The notes under the pieces are model-generated. The model worked only from the letters and a program-made list of their open reading frames with translations, did not search any database and was not told where the DNA came from. DNA of 47,093 nucleotides, from assembly GCA_028876525.1 (NCBI GenBank), contig JAGWRI010000201.1:1-47093 (forward strand), in the 5' to 3' direction. Made by a program: the position numbers and the translations under genes. Of the stretch, positions 15,501 to 22,843 are shown one piece after another (position 1 is the stretch's first letter; each line of letters opens with the position of its first letter). This DNA comes from Gemmatimonadota bacterium (GTDB taxonomy: Bacteria; Gemmatimonadota; Gemmatimonadetes; Gemmatimonadales; Gemmatimonadaceae).

Positions 15501-17156
15501 CCGACGCTGCAGGCCACGGCGTCGCTGCCCATGGAGATCACGCTCACCGGCGCGCCGCGCCTGCTGCCCGACTCGCTGCACGGCCAGATCCGCGCCGACA
15601 GCGCCGACCTGGCCATCGTCGAGGCGTTCGTGCCGACCGTGACCCGGGCCCGCGGGCGGGTGTTCGTCGCGCTCGACGTGGGCGGCACCTGGGACCACCC
15701 GTCGGTGGGCGGGCGCGTGCGCATGAGCGGCGGCGAGATGACGATGAGCGACCTCGGGATCACGCTGCGCGACATCAGCGCCGACCTCGCCGTCTCGGAG
15801 CAGCGCGACAGTCTGGCCGTCCGCAGCCTCCGGGCGCGGAGCAGCGGCGGCGCGGGCGACACGATCGCCGTGCACGGATTCGTCGACTTCGCCGACCGCG
15901 CCAATCCGCTGTTCAATCTCCGGCTCACGGCGCGCGACTTCCGGGTCATGGACAAGCGGTCGCTGGCCCGGCTCGACGTGTCCACCGTGGGCAGCGGCAT
16001 CACCCTCAGCGGACGGAAGACGTCGTCGACGCTCTCCGGGTCGCTGAACATCGTGCGCGGCATCGTCTACATCCCCGAGAGCGCCGCCGCCGGGAAGCAG
16101 GTCGTGCCGCTGACCTACGCCGACCTGGCGGGAATCGTCGACACCTCGGAGCTGAACACGCGCATCAAGCTGCCCAGCCCGCCGTCGGCGCTGCTGCGCG
16201 ACATGACGATCACCAACGTGCGCGTGACGCTGGGCGACGAGGTGTGGCTGCGGTCGCAGGAGGCCAACATCAAGCTCGGCGGCTCGCTCAACGTCCGGCG
16301 TTCGGCGGTGCGCGCCACCGGGCCCGGCTCTCCGTTCTCCTCCGAGCGCGGCGACAGCCTGACCTACCGCCTCGCGCTCGACGGCACGCTCACCGCCGAA
16401 CGGGGCACGTACACGCTGGCGTTCGGGCCCATCCAGCGCGAGTTCCAGGTCCAGTCGGGCTCCATCACCTTCTACGGCGATCCGGAGCTGAACCCAAAGA
16501 TCGACGTCAGCGCGGCCTACCAGGTCCGGCAGTACAACCGGCCCGACATCAAGGTGGTGGCCAAACTGTCCGGCTACCTGTACCCGGGGCCGTCGCTGGA
16601 CCTCGAGAGCGGCGAGAACTACGCCATTCCGCAGTCGGACCTCGTGAGCTACCTGTGCTGCGGCGTGCCGAGCTTCGAGCTGGGCGCCAATCAGACTTAC
16701 CTGCAGACGGCCGCCCAGGTGCTGCTCCCCACGGCCAGCAGCGTGCTGGCCCAGACGCTGCGCGGCCAGGTCGGCTCGGCGGTGGACATGCTGCAGTTCC
16801 AGCCCGGGGCCACGGACCTCAGCGCCGTGCCCGGCCAGACCACGGGAAGCGCGACGCGCGAATTCTTCGCCGGCACGCGCGTCGGCGGCGACAAGCAGAT
16901 CACCCGCAACGTCTTCTTCAGCATCAGCACCGGCCTTTGCCAGCTCGGCCCCAGCCAGCCGAGCGGATCGGCGGGCGCCTACACGTTCCTCGAGCAGCTC
17001 GAGAGCAAGCTGCAGTACCGATTCTCGCCCACGCTGTCCGCCGACGTCGGCCTCGAGCCGCCGTCGAGCGCGCTGCTGTGCGGACGCAGCCAGCGCGGGC
17101 TGGTGCCCACCCCCCAGCAGTGGGGCTTCTCGCTCTCCAAGACCTGGCGCTGGTGA
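12582..17156 (+). CDS. tamB: Translocation and assembly module protein TamB (DUF490/AsmA-like)
   Basis: A 1,524-residue protein anchored by one N-terminal membrane helix (IVLVVSLALVVAAFVIATAAVFVL, in shorter pieces residues 5-28) and otherwise periplasmic. The long body is made of beta-rich AsmA/TamB repeats, predicted to form a hydrophobic groove bridging inner and outer membranes. The conserved C-terminal TamB domain (about 1130-1500) contains LNIVRGIVYIPES, the GTYTLAFGPIQREFQVQSGSITFYGDPELNPKIDVSA-like region (seen at 16,400-16,520) and the final strands. The ATG is 1 nt after the tamA stop codon, so they are translationally coupled. Its C-terminus reaches the TamA barrel in the characterised system; here that is inferred from homology and linkage. 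Confidence 0.9.
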   Translation: MSRRRIVLVVSLALVVAAFVIATAAVFVLTQSGWGQNQIRRIVQAQLAGAVHGTVYVGRPTGSYLTGLTFDSLEIRDAEDSLFLATGRVTVAYDPRDLIDKRLLFSRVDVNDAVVYLRQHENWDWNFQRIFRHGRQGPKATGPQFGDYVVLDSVTLHNATFELSQPWHPDDSLRGARRDSAIRVNVADPSRRVFRTREGYVHTRKWTHINAELPLVRIADPDSAGRVFRIAGLSVNEQEPPFDFRNVRGTVRNLGDTVWIALGHFDLPASTGSGSGRVVWGSDLPIRWNLHIVGDSVALADVGWVYPTLPRAGGGSVVLDIRNERDLHVVDYKLTKLDVRSERSHLVGAMTFAVGAPVLGVRDVNLRAEPVNFDLLRTLNGKPLPVDWQGDLRGTVVARGGPLTHFVVDTSHLTFRDAHVKGAVSTMTGRGELDILEPAFTAFHHFNVASSGIDLRTIQYLYPNFPRLVGTASGAATLDSSWLDVRFSNADVSLNTPGAPRSRLLGSGRVTVGDTVMTYDASLFADSLSLTALDRSYPKLPVRGLYSGTIRAQGTVENLYLNASLHGPAGSFTYDGHVDAFPPGYGVHGSGRITAADPAAMLVAANVPAGSLNGSYDVDLTGDSLANLAGAASAALERSEFDGVHLFGSRARVRFDGGRVRVDTLRLETSAATVTASGGLGLQPGVVDTLNYDASVDSLGGLRPFLQTDAAIKSGKPDSLAGALAVTGFLTGNIDSLNVRGDLFGSSLYRNKDRGAAARGRVSVDNVLGTPRGTVAFELDTLVLAGVRVDTIGAEVELATRTRGTFRLGALSDNGPTFAAAGLVAHDSTQWAFDVRSVNVDLGASRWALAKPGAVRIAPALTTVDTLRLTNGHGGSVLVAGRVPLADSVRLRFHADSVPVRDAATLLQIADTMSGWGAFHVDVAGTRDHPRAVAEMMLSRLRYGGMRLDRVGLNAAYADRKTSAAVEVFGNGTPTLQATASLPMEITLTGAPRLLPDSLHGQIRADSADLAIVEAFVPTVTRARGRVFVALDVGGTWDHPSVGGRVRMSGGEMTMSDLGITLRDISADLAVSEQRDSLAVRSLRARSSGGAGDTIAVHGFVDFADRANPLFNLRLTARDFRVMDKRSLARLDVSTVGSGITLSGRKTSSTLSGSLNIVRGIVYIPESAAAGKQVVPLTYADLAGIVDTSELNTRIKLPSPPSALLRDMTITNVRVTLGDEVWLRSQEANIKLGGSLNVRRSAVRATGPGSPFSSERGDSLTYRLALDGTLTAERGTYTLAFGPIQREFQVQSGSITFYGDPELNPKIDVSAAYQVRQYNRPDIKVVAKLSGYLYPGPSLDLESGENYAIPQSDLVSYLCCGVPSFELGANQTYLQTAAQVLLPTASSVLAQTLRGQVGSAVDMLQFQPGATDLSAVPGQTTGSATREFFAGTRVGGDKQITRNVFFSISTGLCQLGPSQPSGSAGAYTFLEQLESKLQYRFSPTLSADVGLEPPSSALLCGRSQRGLVPTPQQWGFSLSKTWRW

Positions 17157-18049
17157 TCGGCCGCGCCCTGCTGGTCGTGAACCCCGCGTCGCGGCGCGGC
17201 ACCCGCGACCTGCGGCGCGTCGAGGCGGCGTTGGCGGATGCCGGCGCGACGTGCGAGACGCGGCTGACCCGCGCCCCCGGCGACGCCGGCACGCTGGCCC
17301 GCGACCTGGGGCCGGGCTACGATGCCCTGTTCGCGCTGGGGGGCGACGGCACGATCATGGAGGCGCTGGGCGGACTGGCCGGCGGCTCCGTCCCGCTCGG
17401 CGCCCTGGCCGGCGGCACCGGCAACCTGTTCGCGCGGGCGTTCGGCATTCCCCTCGATCCGGCGCGCGCCGTCCGCGCGTTGTGCGCCGGACGCGTGCGG
17501 GCCGTCGACCTCGTGCGGCTGGACCGGGGCGGCTACTTCGCCGTGGCGGCGGGCATCGGCATCGACGTCGCGATGATCGAGAACACGCCTTCGGCGCTCA
17601 AGCGGCAGCTCGGCGTCGCGGCGTATGTGCTGGCCGGGGCGCAGGCGGCCATCCACGCCGCGCGCGCCGGCGACCGGTTCCGCGCCCGCATCGTCGTGGA
17701 CGGCGCCGAGCACGAGGTGGACGCGCTCAGCCTGCTCGTGGCGAACGTCGGCGCGGTGCTCGACGGGAGGATCACGCTGGCCCCGGGCGTCGTTCCCGAC
17801 GACGGACTGATCGACGTCGCCGTGTACGCGCCGCGCACGCTGGGGGGCGCGTTCCGGGTGGCGTGGCGCATGCTGCGCGGCCGGTTTCCCGACGACGGCC
17901 TCACCCGGTTCTTCCGCGGCCGCCACGTCCGGGTGACCACGGTGCCCCCGCGCCGGGCCGAAGCGGACGGCGAGCTGCTCCCCCCGGGCGCGCTCGACGC
18001 CCGCGTCCTTCCGGGGGCGGGCCTCGTGCTCGTGCCCGCCGGCTCGTGA
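17153..18049 (+). CDS. Diacylglycerol/sphingolipid-type lipid kinase (DagK/YegS family)
   Basis: A 298-residue cytoplasmic lipid kinase. GGDGT (63-67) is the nucleotide-binding signature, with the GALAGGTGNLFARAFGIP segment (82-100) and the C-terminal beta-sandwich ending in EADGELLPPG typical of the DAGK catalytic family. It should phosphorylate a lipid such as diacylglycerol using ATP. The GTG start at 17153 overlaps the tamB stop codon (GTGA), so it is the third gene of a coupled tamA-tamB-lipid kinase unit; the association with TamB, a candidate lipid-transfer protein, makes membrane lipid homeostasis a sensible shared theme (inference). The following 96 nt contain only weak hairpins. Confidence 0.9.
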   Translation: MIGRALLVVNPASRRGTRDLRRVEAALADAGATCETRLTRAPGDAGTLARDLGPGYDALFALGGDGTIMEALGGLAGGSVPLGALAGGTGNLFARAFGIPLDPARAVRALCAGRVRAVDLVRLDRGGYFAVAAGIGIDVAMIENTPSALKRQLGVAAYVLAGAQAAIHAARAGDRFRARIVVDGAEHEVDALSLLVANVGAVLDGRITLAPGVVPDDGLIDVAVYAPRTLGGAFRVAWRMLRGRFPDDGLTRFFRGRHVRVTTVPPRRAEADGELLPPGALDARVLPGAGLVLVPAGS

Positions 18050-18145
18050 CCGAGGGTTGCTCCGGCGGCGGCAAGGGGCCATTCTCTTGGGCATCCCCAA
18101 ATCCAGATCACGCCCCCCGGGGCCCCGGCTCCCACACCTTCCCGC

Positions 18146-19519
18146 ATGTCCACCGTCCTGATCGTTGACGACGAGCGCGACATCACTTCGTTCCTCGGCG
18201 CCTTCTTCGAGCGCAAGGGACATCAGGTGATGAAGGCGTACACCGGGGAGGAGGCGGTCACGCTCGTCAAGCAGCGGCGGCCCGATCTCGTGCTGCTCGA
18301 CCTGCGCCTGCCCGACATCAGCGGGTTCGACGTGCTGGAGCGGGTGAAGGCGGAGAATCCGGTGGTGATCATGATCACCGGGCACGGCGACGTGTCGCTG
18401 GCCGTGCGGGCGATGCAGGCGGGCGCCGAGAGCTTCCTCACCAAGCCCGTGGAGCTGGCGCACCTGGGCGCGGCGGCGGAGCGGGCATTCGAAAAGGCGC
18501 ATCTCCGGCAGATGAACCTGTACCTGGCCGAGCGGCGGGGGGCGGTGCCCGCGCGGGCGCTGCTCGGCTCGTCGCCGCCGATGCGCGAGCTGGCGGCGCA
18601 GATCGACCTCCTGGCGCGCAGCGACCGCACCACGGTGCTGCTCGTCGGCGAGGTGGGCACGGGCAAGGGGCGGGTGGCCGATGCGATGCACCGGCAGAGC
18701 CCGCGGGCCGCGCAGCGGTTCGTGGAGGTGAACTGCGCCGCGCTCACCGCGGCGTCGCTCGACTCCGAGCTGTTCGGCGTGGAGCAGGCGCCGTCGGCCG
18801 AGGGCGAGGTCTACCGGCCGGGGCTGCTGGAGGTCGCCAGCGGCGGCACGCTCTTCCTCGACGAGATCGGCGATCTCGACGCCCATCTCCAGCCCAAGCT
18901 GCTGCGGGTGCTCGAGGGGAAGAGCTTCCGGCGCCAGGGGGGCACGCGCGAGGTGCAGGCCGACGTCCGCCTGATCGCGGCCACGAGCCGCGACCTGGTG
19001 GCCGAGGTCACGGCGGGCCGGTTCCGCGAGGATCTCTACTACCGGCTGAGCGTGATGCCGATCAACCTGCCGCCGCTGCGCGCGCGTGCGCGCGAGGACC
19101 TGGTGGAGCTCATCGCGCACCTCATCGAGGAGCTGCGCGTCAACCTGCCCGAGGGGCCCACGGAGCTCGATGACGACGCGCTCGAGCGCCTGCTCAAGTA
19201 CTCGTGGCCCGGGAACATCCGGGAGATGCGCAACGTCCTGGAGCGGGCGATGATCGTGGGGCGCGGGGCCCCGGCGATCTCGGCGGCCCACCTCGCCGCC
19301 GAGGTGCGCGACGCGTCGGGGCTGAACGTCGAGCACCACGTGCCGCGGACGCTGGCCGAGGTCGAGCGCCAGCACGTCGACCGCACGCTGCGCGCCCACG
19401 AGGGCAACCGCACGCGCGCCGCCCGCGAGCTCGGGATCTCGCGCGCCACCCTCATCAAGAAGATCAAGGAATACGGCATCGAGTCGGGACAGCCGGTGCC
19501 CACGGGAGGATTGCGATGA
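18146..19519 (+). CDS. NtrC-like response regulator lacking the GAFTGA motif
   Basis: A 457-residue three-domain regulator. The receiver domain (1-118) has the acidic pocket DDE (8-10), phospho-acceptor Asp52 and Lys100. The AAA+ domain (about 138-370) has Walker A GEVGTGKG (168-175) and Walker B TLFLDEI, and the C-terminus is a Fis-type helix-turn-helix (GNRTRAARELGISRATLIKKI). Between ELFG (209-212) and GGTLF, where NtrC proteins have GAFTGA, the same-length segment reads APSAEG. GAFTGA is the loop that contacts sigma-54, so this protein may not activate sigma-54 promoters. It overlaps the next gene by ATGA; no sensor kinase is adjacent. Confidence 0.9.
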   Translation: MSTVLIVDDERDITSFLGAFFERKGHQVMKAYTGEEAVTLVKQRRPDLVLLDLRLPDISGFDVLERVKAENPVVIMITGHGDVSLAVRAMQAGAESFLTKPVELAHLGAAAERAFEKAHLRQMNLYLAERRGAVPARALLGSSPPMRELAAQIDLLARSDRTTVLLVGEVGTGKGRVADAMHRQSPRAAQRFVEVNCAALTAASLDSELFGVEQAPSAEGEVYRPGLLEVASGGTLFLDEIGDLDAHLQPKLLRVLEGKSFRRQGGTREVQADVRLIAATSRDLVAEVTAGRFREDLYYRLSVMPINLPPLRARAREDLVELIAHLIEELRVNLPEGPTELDDDALERLLKYSWPGNIREMRNVLERAMIVGRGAPAISAAHLAAEVRDASGLNVEHHVPRTLAEVERQHVDRTLRAHEGNRTRAARELGISRATLIKKIKEYGIESGQPVPTGGLR

Positions 19520-19710
19520 CGGCCGAACAGATCCGGGAGCACGACGCCATGACCTGCCGCGCGTGCGGCAACGAGGAGCGGGCGTCGGAGGGCTACCCCT
19601 GCGTGGACTGCGGCACCTTCATCTGCGTGGTGTGCAACATGAAGGGCGTGGTGCGGTGCCGGGAGTGCCAGGCGAAGCAGGGCGCCGGCGCTCCGAACGC
19701 GAGCGCCTGA
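19516..19710 (+). CDS. Zinc-ribbon microprotein
   Basis: A 64-residue soluble protein with four CxxC pairs: CRAC, CVDC, CVVC and CREC, spaced regularly as in a double zinc ribbon or a treble-clef pair binding up to two zinc ions. The ATG overlaps the stop codon of the response regulator gene (ATGA), and the next gene starts immediately after its stop codon, so it is translated as part of an operon. Coupling to a DNA-binding regulator suggests an accessory role in transcription or protein-protein contact, but this is inference from position only. No family name can be given with certainty. Confidence 0.75.
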   Translation: MTAEQIREHDAMTCRACGNEERASEGYPCVDCGTFICVVCNMKGVVRCRECQAKQGAGAPNASA

Positions 19711-20682
19711 GTGGGCGTCGACTTCTCGCGCGTCGGCATCGCGGTGGGCCACGCGACCGACGACGCGGCGGCCACCGGGTGCACGGTGATCCGCGGCGTG
19801 GAGCAGCCCCTGCGCGGGGGCGTGGCCGTGTTCGGCCGGGCCACGGGGTCGCGCGAGCTGCACGCCCTCGGCACCGACGCCCTGGCCGACCGCGTGGACG
19901 CCGTCCTGCTCACCGGCGGCTCGGCCTACGGGCTCGACGCCGCGGCCGGCGTCATGCGCTGGCTCGAGGAGCGAAAGCGCGGGTTTCCGGTCGGCGCCGG
20001 CGTGGTGCCCATCGTGCCCGGCGCCGTGATCTTCGACCTCGGCCCCCTGGGGCGGTTCGACGGTCGTCCCACCCCGGCCATGGGCTACGAGGCCGCAGAC
20101 ACCGCGGCCGCGACGGGCGTGGCCGAGGGCAGCGTCGGCGCCGGCGCCGGCGCGACGGTGGGCAAGGCGGCCGGCATCGCGCGCGCCATGAAGGGCGGCG
20201 TGGGGTGCGCGTTGCGGGAGTCGGCGGGCGTGGCGGTGGCCGCGGTCGCCGTCGTGAACGCGTTCGGCGACGTGCACGACGGCGAGGGGAACGTGCTGGC
20301 CGGCGCCCGCGCCGACGGGGGCGGCTTCCTCCACGCGTCGCGGATGCTGGTCGAGCATCCGCATCGCATCGCCGAACTGGCCGCCGAGCAGCGGATGCGC
20401 AACACCACGCTGGCCGTGGTGGCGACCAGCGCCGCGCTGGATCGCGTGCAGCTCAGTCAGCTGGCGCGCGCCGCGGGCGCCGCGCTGTTCCACCGCATCT
20501 CGCCGGCCGGCTCGTCGTTCGACGGCGACATCGTGTTCGCGCTGGGCGCGCGCGACGGCACCGGCGCCGACGCGCTGCACGTCGAGGCGCTGGCCATCGC
20601 GGCGCTGGAAGAGGCGATCGAGCGGGGGGTGCGGCTGGCCGTCGGCCGCGCCGGCGTTCCCGGGCTGGCCGACCGCGCATGA
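19711..20682 (+). CDS. P1 family (S58, DmpA-like) peptidase
   Basis: A 323-residue N-terminal-nucleophile peptidase of the DmpA/P1 family. These proteins self-cleave before an internal Ser or Thr to create the active N-terminus; the expected site is NTT (231-233) in the conserved NTTLAVVATSA stretch. The oxyanion region LLTGGSAYGLDAAAGVMRWLEE and the C-terminal SSFDGDIVFAL also match. Known members are aminopeptidases or amidases on small peptides, D-amino-acid amides or beta-peptides; substrate here is unknown. No signal peptide, so cytoplasmic. The GTG start directly follows the stop codon of the zinc-ribbon gene and its end overlaps the NlpC/P60 gene (ATGA). Confidence 0.88.
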   Translation: MGVDFSRVGIAVGHATDDAAATGCTVIRGVEQPLRGGVAVFGRATGSRELHALGTDALADRVDAVLLTGGSAYGLDAAAGVMRWLEERKRGFPVGAGVVPIVPGAVIFDLGPLGRFDGRPTPAMGYEAADTAAATGVAEGSVGAGAGATVGKAAGIARAMKGGVGCALRESAGVAVAAVAVVNAFGDVHDGEGNVLAGARADGGGFLHASRMLVEHPHRIAELAAEQRMRNTTLAVVATSAALDRVQLSQLARAAGAALFHRISPAGSSFDGDIVFALGARDGTGADALHVEALAIAALEEAIERGVRLAVGRAGVPGLADRA

Positions 20683-21455
20683 CCGGGCCCGCGCCGGCGC
20701 GCGCCCTGGTGCGCGCCGCCATCGCCCCCCTGCACGCCCAGCCGCGGGCGTCGAGCCCGCAGGTCTCGCAGCGGCTGGCGGGCCACGAGCTCGAGGTGCT
20801 GGCCGGCGACGGTCCCTGGTCGCTGGTGCGCGGCGCCGACGGCTACGAGGGCTGGGTGCACGAGGGCTACATCGCGCGCCCCGCCGCGATGGGGGCGCGG
20901 CAGAGCGGCACCTCGCGGCGCGTCTCGCTGGGATGCGTGACGCGCATTCCGGGCGGCGGGCGGCGCGCCCTGCCCCTCGGGGCGTACCTGTCGCCCGGCG
21001 AAGCGCCCGAGTCCGGACGCCTGGTGGAGGAGCCGCGGCTGCCATTTGAGTTTCCAAATACCGCCGACGCCGTGGCGCGCTCGGCCGCCGAATTCTTCGA
21101 GGGCACGAGCTACCAGTGGGGCGGGATCACGCCCTGGGGCGCCGATTGCTCGGGCTTCGTGCAATCACTGTTCGCGCTCCACGGGACGGCGCTGCCGCGC
21201 GACGCGTCGCAGCAGGCGCGGGCCGGGGCGGCCGCGGACCGCGCGCTGGCCGACCTCCGGGCGGGCGAGCTGGCGTTCTTCTCCGACCGGGACGACGGCG
21301 CGATCACGCACGTCGGGCTCGGCCTGGGCGGCGCCCGCATGGCGCACGTCGCCATCGGGCGCGGCGGGTTCGCCGTCGAGCGGCTGGACGCCGGGCGCGA
21401 TCCGTACCTCGAGGCCCTGCGCGGCCGCTTCCGCTTCGCGCGGAAGATCTTCTAG
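20679..21455 (+). CDS. NlpC/P60 peptidase with N-terminal SH3b domain
   Basis: A 258-residue C40 cysteine peptidase. Residues about 9-68 look like a bacterial SH3 domain (AAIAPLHAQP to GWVHEGYI), and the C-terminal NlpC/P60 domain has the catalytic Cys157 in GADCSGFVQ and His211 in THVGLGLGG, so it should cleave gamma-D-Glu-diaminopimelate bonds in cell-wall peptides. Total organisation matches YkfC-type enzymes acting on murein tripeptides. There is no signal peptide, which suits a cytoplasmic role in recycling imported wall peptides. Overlap with the P1 peptidase gene suggests the two act together on peptides (inference). It converges on the DUF6941-like gene. Confidence 0.9.
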   Translation: MTGPAPARALVRAAIAPLHAQPRASSPQVSQRLAGHELEVLAGDGPWSLVRGADGYEGWVHEGYIARPAAMGARQSGTSRRVSLGCVTRIPGGGRRALPLGAYLSPGEAPESGRLVEEPRLPFEFPNTADAVARSAAEFFEGTSYQWGGITPWGADCSGFVQSLFALHGTALPRDASQQARAGAAADRALADLRAGELAFFSDRDDGAITHVGLGLGGARMAHVAIGRGGFAVERLDAGRDPYLEALRGRFRFARKIF

Positions 21456-21462
21456 GGCGAGA

Positions 21463-21888
21463 TCAGCTCACCAGGCGGGGCGCCGCCGCCATCGGCGGCG
21501 CCCCCACCCGCACCTGCACCGGCACCCGGGCGGTGGGCTCGTCGTCCAGCGCGATCGCCATGGCGTACGGCCCCGCTCCGTCGATCGGGAGATCGATCTG
21601 CGCGATGAGCGGCAGGTCCATCTCGACGACGCCGGTGGGGAGCGGCCCCACGTTCAGGTCGCCGGCGCTGCTCCACAGCTCGGTGCCGTGCGGGTTGGTC
21701 CAGCGCAGGGTCACCGTGTGGCCGCCGACGTCCATGGACGTCCCCTTGAGATGCACCACGAGGTGCGCCCGCGGGTGCACCGCGGGCGCGGCGCCCACGT
21801 GCAGGGCGTCGAACACGCCCAGGATGTTGAGCTTCCCTTCCTGGGAGACGTTGGCCGCGTCGGCGAACAGGGCGAAGGAGACGTGCAT
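21463..21888 (-). CDS. DUF6941-like protein, function unknown
   Basis: A 141-residue soluble beta-rich protein beginning MHVSFALFADAANVSQEG and continuing KLNILGVFDAL, the opening shared by a family of uncharacterised bacterial proteins (DUF6941, named from memory). It has alternating hydrophobic strands and no signal peptide or membrane segment. The start at 21888 is preferred to an ATG four codons upstream at 21900 because a -10 box lies at 21896-21901, overlapping that upstream ATG, so a transcript from it would be leaderless from 21888. It converges on the NlpC/P60 gene and diverges from the EamA transporter gene. No role can be assigned. Confidence 0.75.
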   Translation of the reverse strand: MHVSFALFADAANVSQEGKLNILGVFDALHVGAAPAVHPRAHLVVHLKGTSMDVGGHTVTLRWTNPHGTELWSSAGDLNVGPLPTGVVEMDLPLIAQIDLPIDGAGPYAMAIALDDEPTARVPVQVRVGAPPMAAAPRLVS

Positions 21889-21895
21889 GCGTGGA

Positions 21896-21924
21896 AACAT
21901 AGACCGCCGGGGGTACGTCGTCTA
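21896..21924 (-). promoter_or_regulatory. Candidate promoter of the DUF6941-like gene
   Basis: Minus-strand TAGACG (21924-21919), 17-nt spacer, TATGTT (21901-21896), then 7 nt to the ATG at 21888. Both hexamers match four of six consensus positions. The elements are interlocked with those of the divergent EamA promoter. Confidence 0.45.
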
Positions 21925-21928
21925 CGTT
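21900..21928 (+). promoter_or_regulatory. Candidate promoter of the EamA transporter gene
   Basis: TAGACC (21900-21905), 17-nt spacer, TACGTT (21923-21928), then 6 nt to the ATG at 21935. The predicted transcript is leaderless. It overlaps the opposite-strand promoter almost completely. Confidence 0.4.
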
Positions 21929-21934
21929 TCGCGG

Positions 21935-22843
21935 ATGCCTCCCGCCCTCCCCGAACCCGCCGGCACGCCGAGCCGCGCCGCCATCCTGGCCACCGATGCG
22001 TCGCTGGTGCTGATGGCGATCATCTGGGGAGTGAACTTCAGCGTCGTGAAGTACGGCGCCGCGCAGATGTCGCCCCTCGTGTTCAACTCCGGGCGCCTCC
22101 TGCTGGCCGCCGCGGCGCTGTCGCTGCTTGCCTTCGTGCCCCGTCCGGCGCCCATCGTGCGGCGCGACGCCGTCGCCCTGCTGCTCCTCGGCGTGCTCGG
22201 CAACGGGATCTATCAATGGCTGTTCATCGAGGGCGTGTCGCGCACCCGGGCCGGCGACGCCGCCCTGGTCGTGGCCGCGTCGCCCGCGTTCATCGCGCTG
22301 ATCAGCAAGCTGCGCGGCGTGGACCGCGTCTCCGCCCGCGGCGTGGGCGGCATCGCGCTGTCCATCGTCGGCATCGGCTTCGTCGTGTACAGCGGCTCCC
22401 GGGTCGTGGTGCGGGGCGCGTCGGTGGGCGGCGACCTGCTCGTGCTGGCCGGATCGCTGAGCTGGGCCGTGTACACCGTGTGGCTCGCCCCGTACACGAA
22501 GCGGGTGGACGGCATCACCCTCTCGACCTACACCATGATCGGCGGGGCCGTGACGCTCAGTCTGGTCTCGGCGCCGGAACTCGCGCACATGGCGTGGAGT
22601 ACGGTATCGGTCGGGGGCTGGGCGGCCGTGCTCTACAGCGGGCTCGGCTCGCTCGTCCTGGCGTACCTGTTCTGGTACCGCGGCGTGCGGGTGATCGGCC
22701 CCACGAAGACCGCGATGTACTCCAACCTGCAACCGCTGGTCGCCCTGATCGTGGCCGGGATCATGCTCGGCGAACACCCCACGCCCTGGCAGCTGGTGGG
22801 CGCGGTGTGCATCATGGCCGGCCTCGTCCTCACGCGCGCGTGA
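21935..22843 (+). CDS. EamA/DMT-superfamily transporter
   Basis: A 302-residue inner-membrane protein with about ten transmembrane helices in two repeated EamA domains (roughly residues 18-150 and 160-298). The first helix contains AIIWGVNFSVVKYG and the last GEHPTPWQLVGAVCIMAGLVL, both typical of RhaT/EamA exporters. Members export amino acids, nucleosides or other metabolites; substrate is not predictable. The ATG at 21935 is 6 nt after a -10 box. The gene overlaps the downstream HAD phosphatase gene by GTGA, indicating coupled translation. Confidence 0.92.
   Translation: MPPALPEPAGTPSRAAILATDASLVLMAIIWGVNFSVVKYGAAQMSPLVFNSGRLLLAAAALSLLAFVPRPAPIVRRDAVALLLLGVLGNGIYQWLFIEGVSRTRAGDAALVVAASPAFIALISKLRGVDRVSARGVGGIALSIVGIGFVVYSGSRVVVRGASVGGDLLVLAGSLSWAVYTVWLAPYTKRVDGITLSTYTMIGGAVTLSLVSAPELAHMAWSTVSVGGWAAVLYSGLGSLVLAYLFWYRGVRVIGPTKTAMYSNLQPLVALIVAGIMLGEHPTPWQLVGAVCIMAGLVLTRA

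Noticed and set aside
13731-15875. Long open minus-strand frame (over 700 codons) opposite tamB
   Set aside because: At this GC content antisense frames stay open for long stretches. Its translation is His/Arg/Ala-rich low-complexity sequence without any motif, while the plus-strand frame is a clear TamB.
18087-18100. Hairpin TTGGG-N4-CCCAA after the lipid kinase gene as a terminator
   Set aside because: Stem of 5 bp and no T tract; too weak to call.
18117-18128. 12-bp palindrome CCGGGGCCCCGG before the NtrC-like gene as an operator
   Set aside because: Perfect but made only of C and G runs, likely by chance in this composition; no repeat elsewhere seen.
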